Positions 10,006 through 18,614 of a DNA stretch of 64,000 nucleotides are shown here, in pieces. The stretch is taken from positions 62,001 to 126,000 of the forward strand of contig NZ_NPFW01000012.1 of assembly GCF_002259405.1 (NCBI RefSeq), in the 5' to 3' direction. A model generated the notes under the pieces. That model was not told the origin of the DNA. It was given only the letters and a program-made list of their open reading frames with translations, and searched no databases. Numbering within the stretch: the first letter of the stretch is position 1; each line of letters opens with the position of its first letter. The translations under genes were made by a program, and so were the position numbers. This stretch comes from Rhodococcus sp. 14-2483-1-2 (GTDB taxonomy: Bacteria; Actinomycetota; Actinomycetes; Mycobacteriales; Mycobacteriaceae).

Positions 10006-11898
10006 ATGGACGGCACTGCTCTCGATCGTCTCGGCTCCGCATCGGATGTGTCGGCTGTTGCCGGCGGTGACGGTGAGCCCGAACTGACAGTTCAGAGACT
10101 GCTGTTCGACGGTCCGTCGCCCCTGGTCAGTGCCGATATGTACAGCTCGGTCGGCAAGGGCAATGCCGAGCGCACCCGCACGGGCGTTCGTATCGCCAAG
10201 CGCAGCGTGCTGCACACCAACAGCTACTTCGGACGGTTCCCGGCCAGCTACTGGCAGCGGTGGACCACCGTCACCGAGGTGGTGTTCCGGGCGACCGTCG
10301 CCGGTGCGGGTCGGATCGATCTGGTGGCCACGGACTACAAGGGTCACGAGCGCACGATGGCCAGTACAACGGTCGATTCCGCGAACGCGTCGACCCAATT
10401 GGCCGTTCCCGTCGCCACGACGCAGTTCCTCGACGGCGGCGCGCTGTACGTCCGCTTCACCACCACGTCGAGTGAGTTGTCGGTGCAGGACGCGGAATGG
10501 ACCGTCGCCGCGCCGGAGAAGCTGCGTCCCACCTCGGTGGTGATCTGCACGTTCAATCGCGCCGACGACTGCGCCAACACCGTCGCTGCCATGGCCGACG
10601 ATCCCATCGCTCTGCTCGGGGTCGACAACGTCTACGTCGTCGATCAGGGCACCGATCAGGTGCAGACGCGCGAGAAGTTCCAGCGCGTCGCGGCCGAGCT
10701 CGGTGACAAGCTCGTCTACATCACTCAGCCCAACCTCGGCGGGGCAGGCGGGTTCACCCGTGGCCTCTACGAGGTGCAGGGCAAGGGCGGCGATCCGGCC
10801 AACGTGATCTTCATGGACGACGACGTGCTGTGCGAGCCCGAGGCGATAGTGCGCATGAACTCGTTCGCCAACATGACCGTCGAGCCGGCGATCATCGGCG
10901 CGCAGATGCTGTACCTGCTGCACCCCGATCGTGTGCATGTCGGTGCCGAGGTGGCCAACCTGCAGAAGCTCGAAGCCGGAGTGCACGTCAAGAACGCGAT
11001 CTCGGACAAGAGTGCGTTCAAGCGCAAGCGGCAGCAGGACGTCCGTGTCGACGCCGGCTACAACGGGTGGTGGTCGTGCCTCATTCCGTCCGAGATCGTC
11101 GGGCAGGTCGGCTACCCGCTGCCACTGTTCTTCCAGTGGGACGACATCGAGTACGGATACCGTTCTCGTGCAAACGGATTCGCTACCGTGACGCTTCCGG
11201 GCGCAGCGGTGTGGCATGCCGACTTCGCGTGGAAGGACTGGGACGAGTGGCACCGCTACTTCAACCTGCGCAACGGCATGATCACCGCGGCCCTGCACAT
11301 CGAACTCGACGGGCGCGCGCTCGCCAAGCAGCTGTTCACCGATCTGCTGCGGTACCTGGTGTCGATGCAGTACGGCATGGCGTACACGCTGATCAAGGCC
11401 GTCGAGGACTTTCTGGCCGGCCCCGATCATCTGCTCGACGGCGGAATGGACGCTGCCGGTTCCATCCGGCGTGAACGTGCCGCATACGGAGAAACAAAGC
11501 GCCACAACGCGAACGACGTTCCCGGAGTGCGTCCGGCCGACATGTTCATCACTCCGGCGGGCCCACCGCCGAAGAAGAGCATGGAATTCGCAGTCCTGGC
11601 CAAGCGCGTGCTCAACCAGTGGCGCGGCACGGTGAATCCCGGTCCTGTTGCCATCTCCGCGGACGACGCGCACTGGTGGCACGTCTCGCTGTTCTCGCAC
11701 GCGATCGTCACCGATCGCTCGCAGGAAGGCGTCCGAGTTCGCAAGCGGAACAAGGCGCATGCGTCCGAGCTGCTCAAGCGCGGGGTGACCGCACTCAAGC
11801 GTTTGCGCACCGAGACGCCGACGGTTGCTGCCTCGTACCGTGCCGCCGTGCCGAAACTGACGAGCCGAGAGAACTGGGCTCGCCTGTACGGCCAGTAG
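10006..11898 (+). CDS. glfT2: Galactofuranosyltransferase GlfT2
   Basis: A 630-residue enzyme that polymerises the galactan chain of arabinogalactan from UDP-galactofuranose, alternating beta-1,5 and beta-1,6 bonds on decaprenyl-linked acceptor at the inner membrane. The length matches mycobacterial GlfT2 (about 637). Visible features are an N-terminal beta domain, the GT-A core starting near CTFNR (181-185), the metal motif D271-D273, the tryptophan pair 355-356, the catalytic W378-D379-D380 segment, and H404 in VWHADF. The stop abuts the convergent methyltransferase gene with no gap. It marks the organism as having an arabinogalactan wall. Confidence 0.96.
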   Translation: MDGTALDRLGSASDVSAVAGGDGEPELTVQRLLFDGPSPLVSADMYSSVGKGNAERTRTGVRIAKRSVLHTNSYFGRFPASYWQRWTTVTEVVFRATVAGAGRIDLVATDYKGHERTMASTTVDSANASTQLAVPVATTQFLDGGALYVRFTTTSSELSVQDAEWTVAAPEKLRPTSVVICTFNRADDCANTVAAMADDPIALLGVDNVYVVDQGTDQVQTREKFQRVAAELGDKLVYITQPNLGGAGGFTRGLYEVQGKGGDPANVIFMDDDVLCEPEAIVRMNSFANMTVEPAIIGAQMLYLLHPDRVHVGAEVANLQKLEAGVHVKNAISDKSAFKRKRQQDVRVDAGYNGWWSCLIPSEIVGQVGYPLPLFFQWDDIEYGYRSRANGFATVTLPGAAVWHADFAWKDWDEWHRYFNLRNGMITAALHIELDGRALAKQLFTDLLRYLVSMQYGMAYTLIKAVEDFLAGPDHLLDGGMDAAGSIRRERAAYGETKRHNANDVPGVRPADMFITPAGPPPKKSMEFAVLAKRVLNQWRGTVNPGPVAISADDAHWWHVSLFSHAIVTDRSQEGVRVRKRNKAHASELLKRGVTALKRLRTETPTVAASYRAAVPKLTSRENWARLYGQ

Positions 11899-12768
11899 CT
11901 ATTTCGGGCCGACGACGGGCGCTGTACGAATCCGCACGACGACCTGCTCGTTGTCGGCGGTGTAGCCCAGGTAGTCGAACTCGGTACCGGTGCGTGCGAC
12001 GAATTCCGTCCACGCCCGGTACTCGTGGTTGCGCCAGCCGGGGAAGTTGAAGTACTCGTCGAACACGATGACGGTGCCCACCGCGAGTCGGTCGGCCACC
12101 AGATCCAGCACGGTGACCGTCGATGAGTACAGGTCTGCGTCCAGGTGCAGGAACGCCAACTTCTCGTGGTGACCTTTCAGGAAGCCCGGAAGCGAGTCCT
12201 CGAACAGACCGGGGACGATCTGCGCCCCGGGCACCTCGGGGATGGTGTCCTGCTCGAACAATCCTTTCGGAAAGCCCGTACGCCAGGCCTCGGGAAGGCC
12301 GGAGAACACGTCGAATCCGGCGACGACGGTGATGTCCTTGCGTGAGCTCAATTCCTCGGCGATGATCTCGAGCGTCGTGCCGCTGGCGACTCCGAATTCG
12401 AGGGCCATGCCGCGAATGGAGACCTCGCCGAGCGCGAATCGCAGCGTGGCGTGCGGCCGCAGGAACGTCGGGGCCTGCGGCATCATCTCTTCGGCGAATT
12501 CGGCGCTCTGAGCGGCTGCTTCGACGTCGGACGCGTACGGGATGTCGCGACGCATCCGCATTTCGAGGCCGCGGATGAATGCGTGGAGATCGTCGATCTC
12601 CCGGCGTTGGCGTTCGAGGACGTCGAGCAATTTCGCCTGCTGATCGTTGGTCTGCTCGGCCAGCTGGGCGGTCTGCTGAGCCAGAACCTCGCCGATCGCT
12701 CGTTGAAGCTTCTCCCGTGCCGACGACTTGATGCGATCAGCGAGCTTCCGAGGTTCCGTCATGGGCAC
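11899..12768 (-). CDS. SAM-dependent class I methyltransferase with N-terminal coiled coil
   Basis: A 289-residue protein. Residues of about 15-75 are rich in Q, E, K and L heptads and look like a coiled coil. A Rossmann methyltransferase domain follows, with LEFGVASGTT (123-132) as the SAM loop, HLDADLYSS (208-216), and FDEYFNFPGW (236-245), the pattern of TylF/Methyltransf_24 sugar or small-molecule methyltransferases. A start at 12762 (second Met) is possible. It lies between glfT2 and glfT1, which suggests methylation of a cell-wall glycan or its lipid-linked precursor. The substrate is not shown by the sequence. Confidence 0.83.
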   Translation of the reverse strand: MPMTEPRKLADRIKSSAREKLQRAIGEVLAQQTAQLAEQTNDQQAKLLDVLERQRREIDDLHAFIRGLEMRMRRDIPYASDVEAAAQSAEFAEEMMPQAPTFLRPHATLRFALGEVSIRGMALEFGVASGTTLEIIAEELSSRKDITVVAGFDVFSGLPEAWRTGFPKGLFEQDTIPEVPGAQIVPGLFEDSLPGFLKGHHEKLAFLHLDADLYSSTVTVLDLVADRLAVGTVIVFDEYFNFPGWRNHEYRAWTEFVARTGTEFDYLGYTADNEQVVVRIRTAPVVGPK

Positions 12769-12813
12769 ACGGTAGCGGTATCACGTGGGTGCGCGCACCC
12801 CTTGGAGGCAGCG

Positions 12814-13728
12814 TCAGGGTCGGCGGAAGTGTTCCCGACGCCCCAGCCCGCGCAACCGGAACCACTCGGCCAGACCCTTCGGGTTGCGGGTGGTGATCAG
12901 GAAGAACCAGGTGAAGCGAATCCACTCCTGCGGCAGCAGCTTTCGCATGCCGGGCTGCGACATCAGGTAGCCGCGATTGCGGTACGTGAAGTAGCGCTTG
13001 GTCGCGTCGTCCGGGTACTGCGTGTGCATCCGGCCACCGAGGATCGGCTTGAACTCCTCGGCCCCGTTGGGGTGGACGTAGGCCGCAGTGAGGCAGGTGC
13101 CGAACTTCAGGCCCGAGCGCTGCAATCGTCGGTGTACCTCCACCTCGTCGCCGCGCACGAACAGCCGTAGATCGGGCACGCCGACCGCATCGATCGTCGA
13201 CGCCTTGAACAGTGCTCCGTTGAACAGCGACGCAATGCCTTCGAGGAGGTCGTCATCGGGATTCTCGGGGTCGATCAATTCCGACCGCAGCCGACGCCAC
13301 TCGACGCCGCGACGTAGCGGAAAGGCCAACCGGTCCGGGTCGGCGATGTCGCAGACGACGGGGGAGACCTCGTCCAATCCGTGGGTGAGGGCACAGTCGT
13401 AGAGAGTCTCGAGTACGTTCGGGCCCTCGGGGCGGCCGTCGTCGTCGGCGAGGAACACCCAATCCGCACCGAGCGAGAGCGCATACAGAATCCCGAGCGC
13501 GAACCCGCCCGCGCCGCCCAGATTGTGCTGCGAGCCGAGATACGTCGTCGGCAGGTCGATCGATTCCACCAGTTCGCGTACGGCCGGCTCGTCGGCATTG
13601 TCGACGACGACCAGATGATCGAGCGGACGCGTCTGTGCGCCGATGACGTCGAGCGAGAGAGCCAACAACTCACGCCGTTTGTGCGTGACGATGACCCCGA
13701 TGATCCGGTCAGGCACCGGCTTGCCCAT
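12814..13728 (-). CDS. glfT1: Galactofuranosyltransferase GlfT1
   Basis: A 304-residue GT2 enzyme, the same length as the mycobacterial initiator GlfT1 (Rv3782 type), which adds the first galactofuranose residues to the rhamnose-GlcNAc decaprenyl linker. An N-terminal GVIVTHKRRELL segment, the NNLGGAGGF-like QHNLGGAGGF block, and the metal motif ADDDG are visible, with a C-terminal aromatic RYFTYRNRGYL tract. The first 20 bases overlap the 3' end of wzt, so the genes are coupled. The order wzm-wzt-glfT1 matches the arabinogalactan locus of mycobacteria. Confidence 0.93.
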   Translation of the reverse strand: MGKPVPDRIIGVIVTHKRRELLALSLDVIGAQTRPLDHLVVVDNADEPAVRELVESIDLPTTYLGSQHNLGGAGGFALGILYALSLGADWVFLADDDGRPEGPNVLETLYDCALTHGLDEVSPVVCDIADPDRLAFPLRRGVEWRRLRSELIDPENPDDDLLEGIASLFNGALFKASTIDAVGVPDLRLFVRGDEVEVHRRLQRSGLKFGTCLTAAYVHPNGAEEFKPILGGRMHTQYPDDATKRYFTYRNRGYLMSQPGMRKLLPQEWIRFTWFFLITTRNPKGLAEWFRLRGLGRREHFRRP

Positions 13729-14551
13729 CCGGTCGTTCCGCAGGCGTCACTCCCGCTGCGTCTTCCCGCTCGATCTCTTTCAGGATCTGCGCGACGTGGT
13801 CTCCCGCGTCGTTGCCCTCGTATGCGCGCACCACGTCCTCGATCCCGCCCTGCTGCCGCACCTGACCGTGATCGATCCACATCGCGGTGTCGCACAGCTG
13901 AGCCAGGAATTCGTTGGAGTGGCTGGCGAACACAAGGATTCCCGATCGTTTCACCAACTCCTGCAGGCGAAGCCGAGCCTTCTTCATGAATTCCGCGTCG
14001 ACTGCTCCGATGCCCTCGTCGAGCAGCAGGATCTCCGGGTCGATGCTGGTGACCACGCCCATCGCGACGCGCACGCGCATGCCCGTCGAGTAGGTACGCA
14101 GTGGCATGTCGAGGTAGTCGCCGAGTTCGGTGAAGTCGGCGATCTCGTCCATCTTCGCGAGCATCTGCTTGCGGGTCTGCCCGAGGAACAGGCCGCGGAT
14201 GATGATGTTCTCGTAGCCGGAGATCTCCGGGTCCATACCGACGCCCAGATCGAACACCGGCGCGACGCGGCCGCGGATGGTGGCGCTGCCCCGCGTCGGC
14301 TCGTAGATGCCCGAGAGCAGACGCAGCAGCGTCGACTTGCCCGCACCGTTGTGTCCCACCAGTCCGACGCGATCGCCGTCCTCGAGGTTCATCGTGATGT
14401 TCTTGAGAGCTTCCACGACGACGACGTCGGAGGAGTTGCGGTCGATGGCCCCGCCGGCCTTGCCGAGGAACGCCTTCTTCAGTGACCGCGTCTTGGCGTC
14501 GAAGATCGGGAAGTCGACGCACGCGTCGTGGGTGCTGATGCTGATGGACAA
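13709..14551 (-). CDS. wzt: Galactan/polysaccharide ABC exporter ATPase (Wzt/RfbE type)
   Basis: A 280-residue ABC ATPase with Walker A GHNGAGKS (66-73), a degenerate signature YSTGM (154-158) usual for Wzt proteins, and Walker B ILLLDEG (174-180). There is no extra carbohydrate-binding C-terminal domain, as in the mycobacterial RfbE homologue. With Wzm it is thought to flip the lipid-linked galactan across the membrane. No ATG fits; TTG at 14551, 11 bp after the wzm stop, begins the conserved region. The frame continues upstream only as antisense of wzm. Confidence 0.92.
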   Translation of the reverse strand: MSISISTHDACVDFPIFDAKTRSLKKAFLGKAGGAIDRNSSDVVVVEALKNITMNLEDGDRVGLVGHNGAGKSTLLRLLSGIYEPTRGSATIRGRVAPVFDLGVGMDPEISGYENIIIRGLFLGQTRKQMLAKMDEIADFTELGDYLDMPLRTYSTGMRVRVAMGVVTSIDPEILLLDEGIGAVDAEFMKKARLRLQELVKRSGILVFASHSNEFLAQLCDTAMWIDHGQVRQQGGIEDVVRAYEGNDAGDHVAQILKEIEREDAAGVTPAERPDGQAGA

Positions 14552-14562
14552 CTCGAATACCC

Positions 14563-15456
14563 CTAAACCCAGTAGGGCACGCGGGCCCGGTACTTCTTGA
14601 GTGCGACGATGGCCAGCGCCCATCCGACGACGGTGAAGCCGAGCACGATGTACCAGTGGTACGCCTGCTGATCCTCGCCGATCAATGGGGCCCGGATGAT
14701 GTCGAGGTAATGGAAGAGCGGGTTGATCTCGACGAGCTTGGCGCGGTTCGCGGCCTCGCCGCCCATGGACTGCAGCCCCGAGGTGGTCCACACGATCGGC
14801 GTCATGAAGAACATCAGCGTGACGAAGCTGCCCAGGATCGGGGCGATGTCGCGGTAGCGGGTGGCGATGATGCCGAACAGGATGGATACCCACACCGCGT
14901 TCAACAGGATCAGAACCAGCGCGGGGATCGCGAAGATCACGGTCCAGTGCAGCCCGCCGGGCGGCCAGAAGATCGCGATGATGATCACGTAGATCAGCAT
15001 GTTGTGGCCGAGCAGCAGCAGCTGGCGCCACACCAGGCGATAGACGTGCACACTCAACGCGCTCGGCAGCTGTTTGATCAGTCCCTCGTTCGCGACGAAG
15101 ACGTCTCCGCCTTCGAGAATCGCGGCACTGATGAGGTTCCAGATGATCAGACCGACGGTGACGTGCGGCAGGAACTCGCGCAGATCGATGTTGAGCAGCA
15201 CCGAATACAGCAGCCCCATGGCGATTGCCTGCACACCGGTGGCGATGGTGATCCAGAACGGACCGATCACCGACCGGCGATACCGCTGCTTGATGTCCTG
15301 CCAGCCGAGATGCAGCCACAGTTCGCGCTGGCTGAAACCGGTTCTCAGGTCGCCGAAAGCGCGCCGATAAGTCTGTGAGTCCGAAACCGGAGCAGGCATG
15401 TGATCTCCTGCCTCGCTCTCGGGATCCTTCGCTGGTGCCGACACGACGGTCGACAC
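14563..15456 (-). CDS. wzm: Galactan/polysaccharide ABC exporter permease (Wzm/RfbD type)
   Basis: A 297-residue ABC-2 permease with about six membrane helices after a 35-residue cytosolic N-terminus. RRSVIGPFWITIATG and the C-terminal INPLFHYLDIIRAPLIG are typical of Wzm-like exporters. It forms the channel partner of the ATPase encoded directly downstream. The start at 15456 gives a somewhat long N-terminus; an internal ATG at residue 20 is possible. It lies 36 bp after the bpa stop on the same strand, so read-through from bpa is likely. Confidence 0.93.
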   Translation of the reverse strand: MSTVVSAPAKDPESEAGDHMPAPVSDSQTYRRAFGDLRTGFSQRELWLHLGWQDIKQRYRRSVIGPFWITIATGVQAIAMGLLYSVLLNIDLREFLPHVTVGLIIWNLISAAILEGGDVFVANEGLIKQLPSALSVHVYRLVWRQLLLLGHNMLIYVIIIAIFWPPGGLHWTVIFAIPALVLILLNAVWVSILFGIIATRYRDIAPILGSFVTLMFFMTPIVWTTSGLQSMGGEAANRAKLVEINPLFHYLDIIRAPLIGEDQQAYHWYIVLGFTVVGWALAIVALKKYRARVPYWV

Positions 15457-15492
15457 TACCTCTCTTCGGAGACTGCGCTCATTCCGAGCTTG

Positions 15493-16089
15493 CTACAGAT
15501 ACTGGCCGGTACCGCCGCCGCCGTGGCCCCCGCCACCCTGGCCGCCACCCGGAGCGCCCATCACACCGGGAGGCAACGCGCCCTGCCGCATCTGTTCGAG
15601 TTGAGCCCGCGCGGCCATCTGCTGAGCGAACAGGGCCGTCTGGATGCCGTGGAAGAGGCCTTCGAGCCAGCCGACGAGCTGAGCCTGCGCGATGCGCAGT
15701 TCCGCGTCGGTGGGGACCACGTCGTCGCCGAAGGGCAGTACCAGGCGCTCGAGTTCGTCGCGCAGTTCCGGTGCGAGGCCCTGTTCGAGTTCGTGGATGG
15801 ACGACTTGTGGATTTCCTTGAGCCGCGTCCGGCTCGCGTCGTCGAGCGGTGCGGCGCGCACCTCCTCGAGAAGTTGCTTGATCATCGTGCCGATGCGCAT
15901 CACCTTCGCGGGCTGCTCGACCATCTCCGACAGGCCCGAGCCATCGTCCGATCCGTCGTTCGCGGAGGATCCGGCGGCGCGAGCCGCAGCGGCCGTCGCT
16001 TCCTCGCGGCTCAGGGCGAGTGGTTCTCCATTGGGGCCGATCACAACGACATGGTCCTCGGATGCGCCGTTCGGCTCGGATTGAGTCAT
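15493..16089 (-). CDS. bpa: Bacterial proteasome activator Bpa/PafE
   Basis: A 198-residue protein matching Bpa (Rv3780 type). A disordered N-terminus precedes a four-helix core (about 50-165), then a glycine-rich tail ends in GQYL. That last motif is the HbYX-like element which docks into the alpha-ring of the 20S proteasome and opens its gate without ATP, promoting degradation of unfolded proteins and HspR. Core segments such as RIGTMIKQLLEEVR and the DDVVPTDAELRIAQAQLVGWLEGLF stretch are characteristic of it. It sits upstream of wzm-wzt-glfT1, as in mycobacteria. Confidence 0.94.
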   Translation of the reverse strand: MTQSEPNGASEDHVVVIGPNGEPLALSREEATAAAARAAGSSANDGSDDGSGLSEMVEQPAKVMRIGTMIKQLLEEVRAAPLDDASRTRLKEIHKSSIHELEQGLAPELRDELERLVLPFGDDVVPTDAELRIAQAQLVGWLEGLFHGIQTALFAQQMAARAQLEQMRQGALPPGVMGAPGGGQGGGGHGGGGTGQYL

Positions 16090-16264
16090 ATATCCATCTT
16101 TACGCGTCGCTCGCCGTTGCGCGATCGTCCGGGGCGATTATCCTGGTTCGGTCGTCGGGAACAGTGGAGGCCGGGAGGATCGAGCGTGCGAGGTGGGCAA
16201 CCGTTCCCTGGGGAAACAGGACGTGGAACACATGCTTCACCGGTCGGCGCTTAGAGTGTCCGGC

Positions 16265-17470
16265 ATGGGTTACGACGTCGCACGAGTGAGAGGTTCCATC
16301 CCCTCGCTCGGTGACGGGTGGATTCATCTCGACCCTCAGCTGGGGATGCTGATCCCGGACCGCGTGTCGACCGCTGTGTCCACCGCATTTCGGCACAGTG
16401 CCTCCAATCATTCGGCCGGCAACACCTCGGCCAAGCGCAGTGCGGCTCTGCTGGAATCTGCTCGCGTCGCGATCGCCGACCTGGTCGGTGCCTACCCGTC
16501 CGGCGTGGTCATCGGCCCGGACCGCGCGACGTTGCTGTCCTGGCTCGCGGATTCGATGAGCTCGCGGCTGGGGTTGGGAACCGGTCTGGTGCTCTCGCGT
16601 CTGGACGAGGAAGCGAACGTTGCACCGTGGCTGCGGGTCGCCAGCCGCTCGGGCGCGCACGTGCGATGGGCCGAGGTCGAGATCGATACGTGCGAGTTGC
16701 CCACCTGGCAGTTCGACGACCTGATCACCTCCACCACTCGGCTCGTTGCGGTCACCGCGGCGTCGCCGATCGTCGGTAGTGCGCCCGATGTTCGGGTCGC
16801 GGCGGACTTGGTGCACGAGGTCGGTGGCCTGATCGTGGTCGACGCGGCCGGAGCTGCCCCGTACGCCCACGTCGACATCAAGGAACTCGGGGCCGACATC
16901 GTCGCGATCGACACGGCCGCGTGGGGTGGGCCGTCGGTCGGTGCGCTGATCTTCCGCGACCCGACGCTCCTGGAACAGCTGCCGTCGATGTCGTTGAACC
17001 CGTCGGCCAAGGGACCCGAGAGGCTCGAGGTCAGCGCCCATCAGTACGCGTTGTTGGCGGGCGTGGTCTCGTCCATCGACTACCTGGCAAATCTGGACGA
17101 CGCAGCCACCGGGACGCGTCGCGAGCGCCTCGAACTGTCGATCGGATCGTTGCAGCACTACCACGACGGTCTTTTCGATTATCTGATGAAGGCGCTCGAT
17201 TCTCTGGACCACGTCATGGTGCTGGGCAACGCACCGACGCGCATTCCCACCCTGAGCTTCACCGTCGAGGGCATGCCTGCGGTGAAGGTGTCCGAGCAAC
17301 TCGCGCAGGCCAGAATCGGCAGTGTCAGCGGAGTCCACGGTGGCAGTCGGTTGCTCGACGCCTTGGGCGTCAACGACGAGGGTGGTGCCGTCACCATCGG
17401 TCTGGCTCCGTACACCACCCGTTACGAAATCGATCAGCTCGTCAAAGCGCTCACTGCGCTCGCCCTCTAG
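16265..17470 (+). CDS. Cysteine desulfurase-like class V aminotransferase fold, probable PLP-lysine-less pseudoenzyme
   Basis: A 401-residue protein of the family represented by Rv3778c. The fold elements of cysteine desulfurases can be traced: the DEEANVAPW block (114-122), D193 of VVDAAGAAPY, and a GPxxG turn at 222-226. Where active enzymes have S-G-H-K before this turn, the sequence reads D-T-A-A (216-219), so both the PLP lysine and the adjacent histidine are absent; the stacking histidine in the EHHAN block is also replaced by Glu. Catalysis by the usual route is doubtful. ATG 16265 gives the family length. It is divergent from bpa. Confidence 0.82.
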   Translation: MGYDVARVRGSIPSLGDGWIHLDPQLGMLIPDRVSTAVSTAFRHSASNHSAGNTSAKRSAALLESARVAIADLVGAYPSGVVIGPDRATLLSWLADSMSSRLGLGTGLVLSRLDEEANVAPWLRVASRSGAHVRWAEVEIDTCELPTWQFDDLITSTTRLVAVTAASPIVGSAPDVRVAADLVHEVGGLIVVDAAGAAPYAHVDIKELGADIVAIDTAAWGGPSVGALIFRDPTLLEQLPSMSLNPSAKGPERLEVSAHQYALLAGVVSSIDYLANLDDAATGTRRERLELSIGSLQHYHDGLFDYLMKALDSLDHVMVLGNAPTRIPTLSFTVEGMPAVKVSEQLAQARIGSVSGVHGGSRLLDALGVNDEGGAVTIGLAPYTTRYEIDQLVKALTALAL

Positions 17471-17509
17471 AGCGGCGTAGCCGCCCGCTCACGACCGCCG
17501 ACCTGCGCG

Positions 17510-18499
17510 CTACTGGATTCGCAGGATCACTTTCCCTATGGTCTCGGCCTCGTCGAGCATTCGATGTCCTTGCGCTGCTTCGGTTATCGGGATCTCGGCG
17601 TGCACGACGGCGGTGACGCGACCCTCGGAGATCATCGGCCACAGGTGTGCGGTCATGTCTGCGACGATGTTCGCTTTGCTCGACGGCCCGGTTTCGGGTC
17701 GGCCGCGCAACCCGGCTGCGTGCACCGAGCCTCGCTTGGCGAGGAGTTTGCCGAAGTTCAGCTCACCCTTCACGCCGCCTTGCATACCGATGGTGACGAC
17801 GGTGCCGTCCATCGCCAATGCGTCGAGGTTGCGGTCGAGGTACTTCGCTCCCATGTTGTCCAGAATCAGGTCGGCACCGTGATCCTGTGTCTGTGAACGG
17901 ATCTCGGTGACGAAGTCCTGGTTCTTGTAGTCGATCAGGATGTCGGCTCCGAGATCGGCGCACATGTCCAGCTTGTACTTCGATCCGGCGGTGACGGCGA
18001 CGGTGACGCCCATCTGTTTGGCCAGTTGGATTGCGTGGGTGCCGATTCCGCTGCCGCCGCCGTGAACGAGCAGTACCTGCCCCGAACGCATGTGTGCATC
18101 CATCACCAGGTTGGACCACACTGTGGAGGCGACCTCCGGAAGTGCCGCTGCCACATGTAGATCGAGGCCCCGAGGAATGGGAAACAGCTGAGTGGCGGGT
18201 ACGGCGACCTGCTCGGCGTAGCCACCGCCGGCCAACAGAGCGCAGACCCTGTCGCCGACGTTCCAGCCGCTGACGCCCTCGCCGAGTTCGGAGATGATGC
18301 CCGAGCACTCGAGACCGAGGATGTCACTGGCACCCGGAGGCGGCGGGTAATTGCCCTGACGCTGCATCAGATCGGCGCGGTTGACGGCGGTGGCCGAAAC
18401 ATCGACGATCACCTGCCCGCGGCTCGGGCGGGGGTCGGGGACCTCGGTCCATTCCATGACGTCGGGATCGCCGAATTCTCTGAGTGTGATGGCACGCAT
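17510..18499 (-). CDS. Zinc-free quinone oxidoreductase (MDR family)
   Basis: A 329-residue medium-chain dehydrogenase/reductase of the NADPH:quinone oxidoreductase (PIG3/QorA-like) group. A GroES-like N-terminal domain includes AVNRADLMQRQGNYPPP, and the nucleotide-binding motif is HGGGSGIGTHAIQLAK. The catalytic zinc ligands of alcohol dehydrogenases are missing, as usual for this branch. It reduces quinones or enones with NADPH in the cytosol. ATG 18499 begins the conserved MRAITLREFG; a longer frame to 18553 is less likely. The Rv3777-Rv3778 gene pair of mycobacteria is kept here in convergent form. Confidence 0.9.
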   Translation of the reverse strand: MRAITLREFGDPDVMEWTEVPDPRPSRGQVIVDVSATAVNRADLMQRQGNYPPPPGASDILGLECSGIISELGEGVSGWNVGDRVCALLAGGGYAEQVAVPATQLFPIPRGLDLHVAAALPEVASTVWSNLVMDAHMRSGQVLLVHGGGSGIGTHAIQLAKQMGVTVAVTAGSKYKLDMCADLGADILIDYKNQDFVTEIRSQTQDHGADLILDNMGAKYLDRNLDALAMDGTVVTIGMQGGVKGELNFGKLLAKRGSVHAAGLRGRPETGPSSKANIVADMTAHLWPMISEGRVTAVVHAEIPITEAAQGHRMLDEAETIGKVILRIQ

Positions 18500-18557
18500 G
18501 TCTCCATAGTGCGCCTCCGGCGCAGTGGCGCGGTCAAGTGCCCTCTGGAGCACCCGG

Positions 18558-18614
18558 GAGTGGAGCCTGCGGAACTACCTGCAGGCAGAGTCGCACCACT
18601 GCCGCAGGCACTCC
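18558..18614 (-). terminator. Imperfect hairpin downstream of the aldo/keto reductase gene
   Basis: GGAGTG-gag-CCTGCGG on the left pairs with CCGCAGG-CACTCC on the right, with a three-base bulge and a 29-base loop. It falls at the stop codon of the minus-strand aldo/keto reductase gene. There is no T-run, so it is at best a non-canonical terminator. Confidence 0.35.

Noticed and set aside
16100..17338. 412-residue minus-strand frame opposite the class V aminotransferase-like gene
   Set aside because: Low-complexity Arg/Gly-rich shadow with no homology or start signal.
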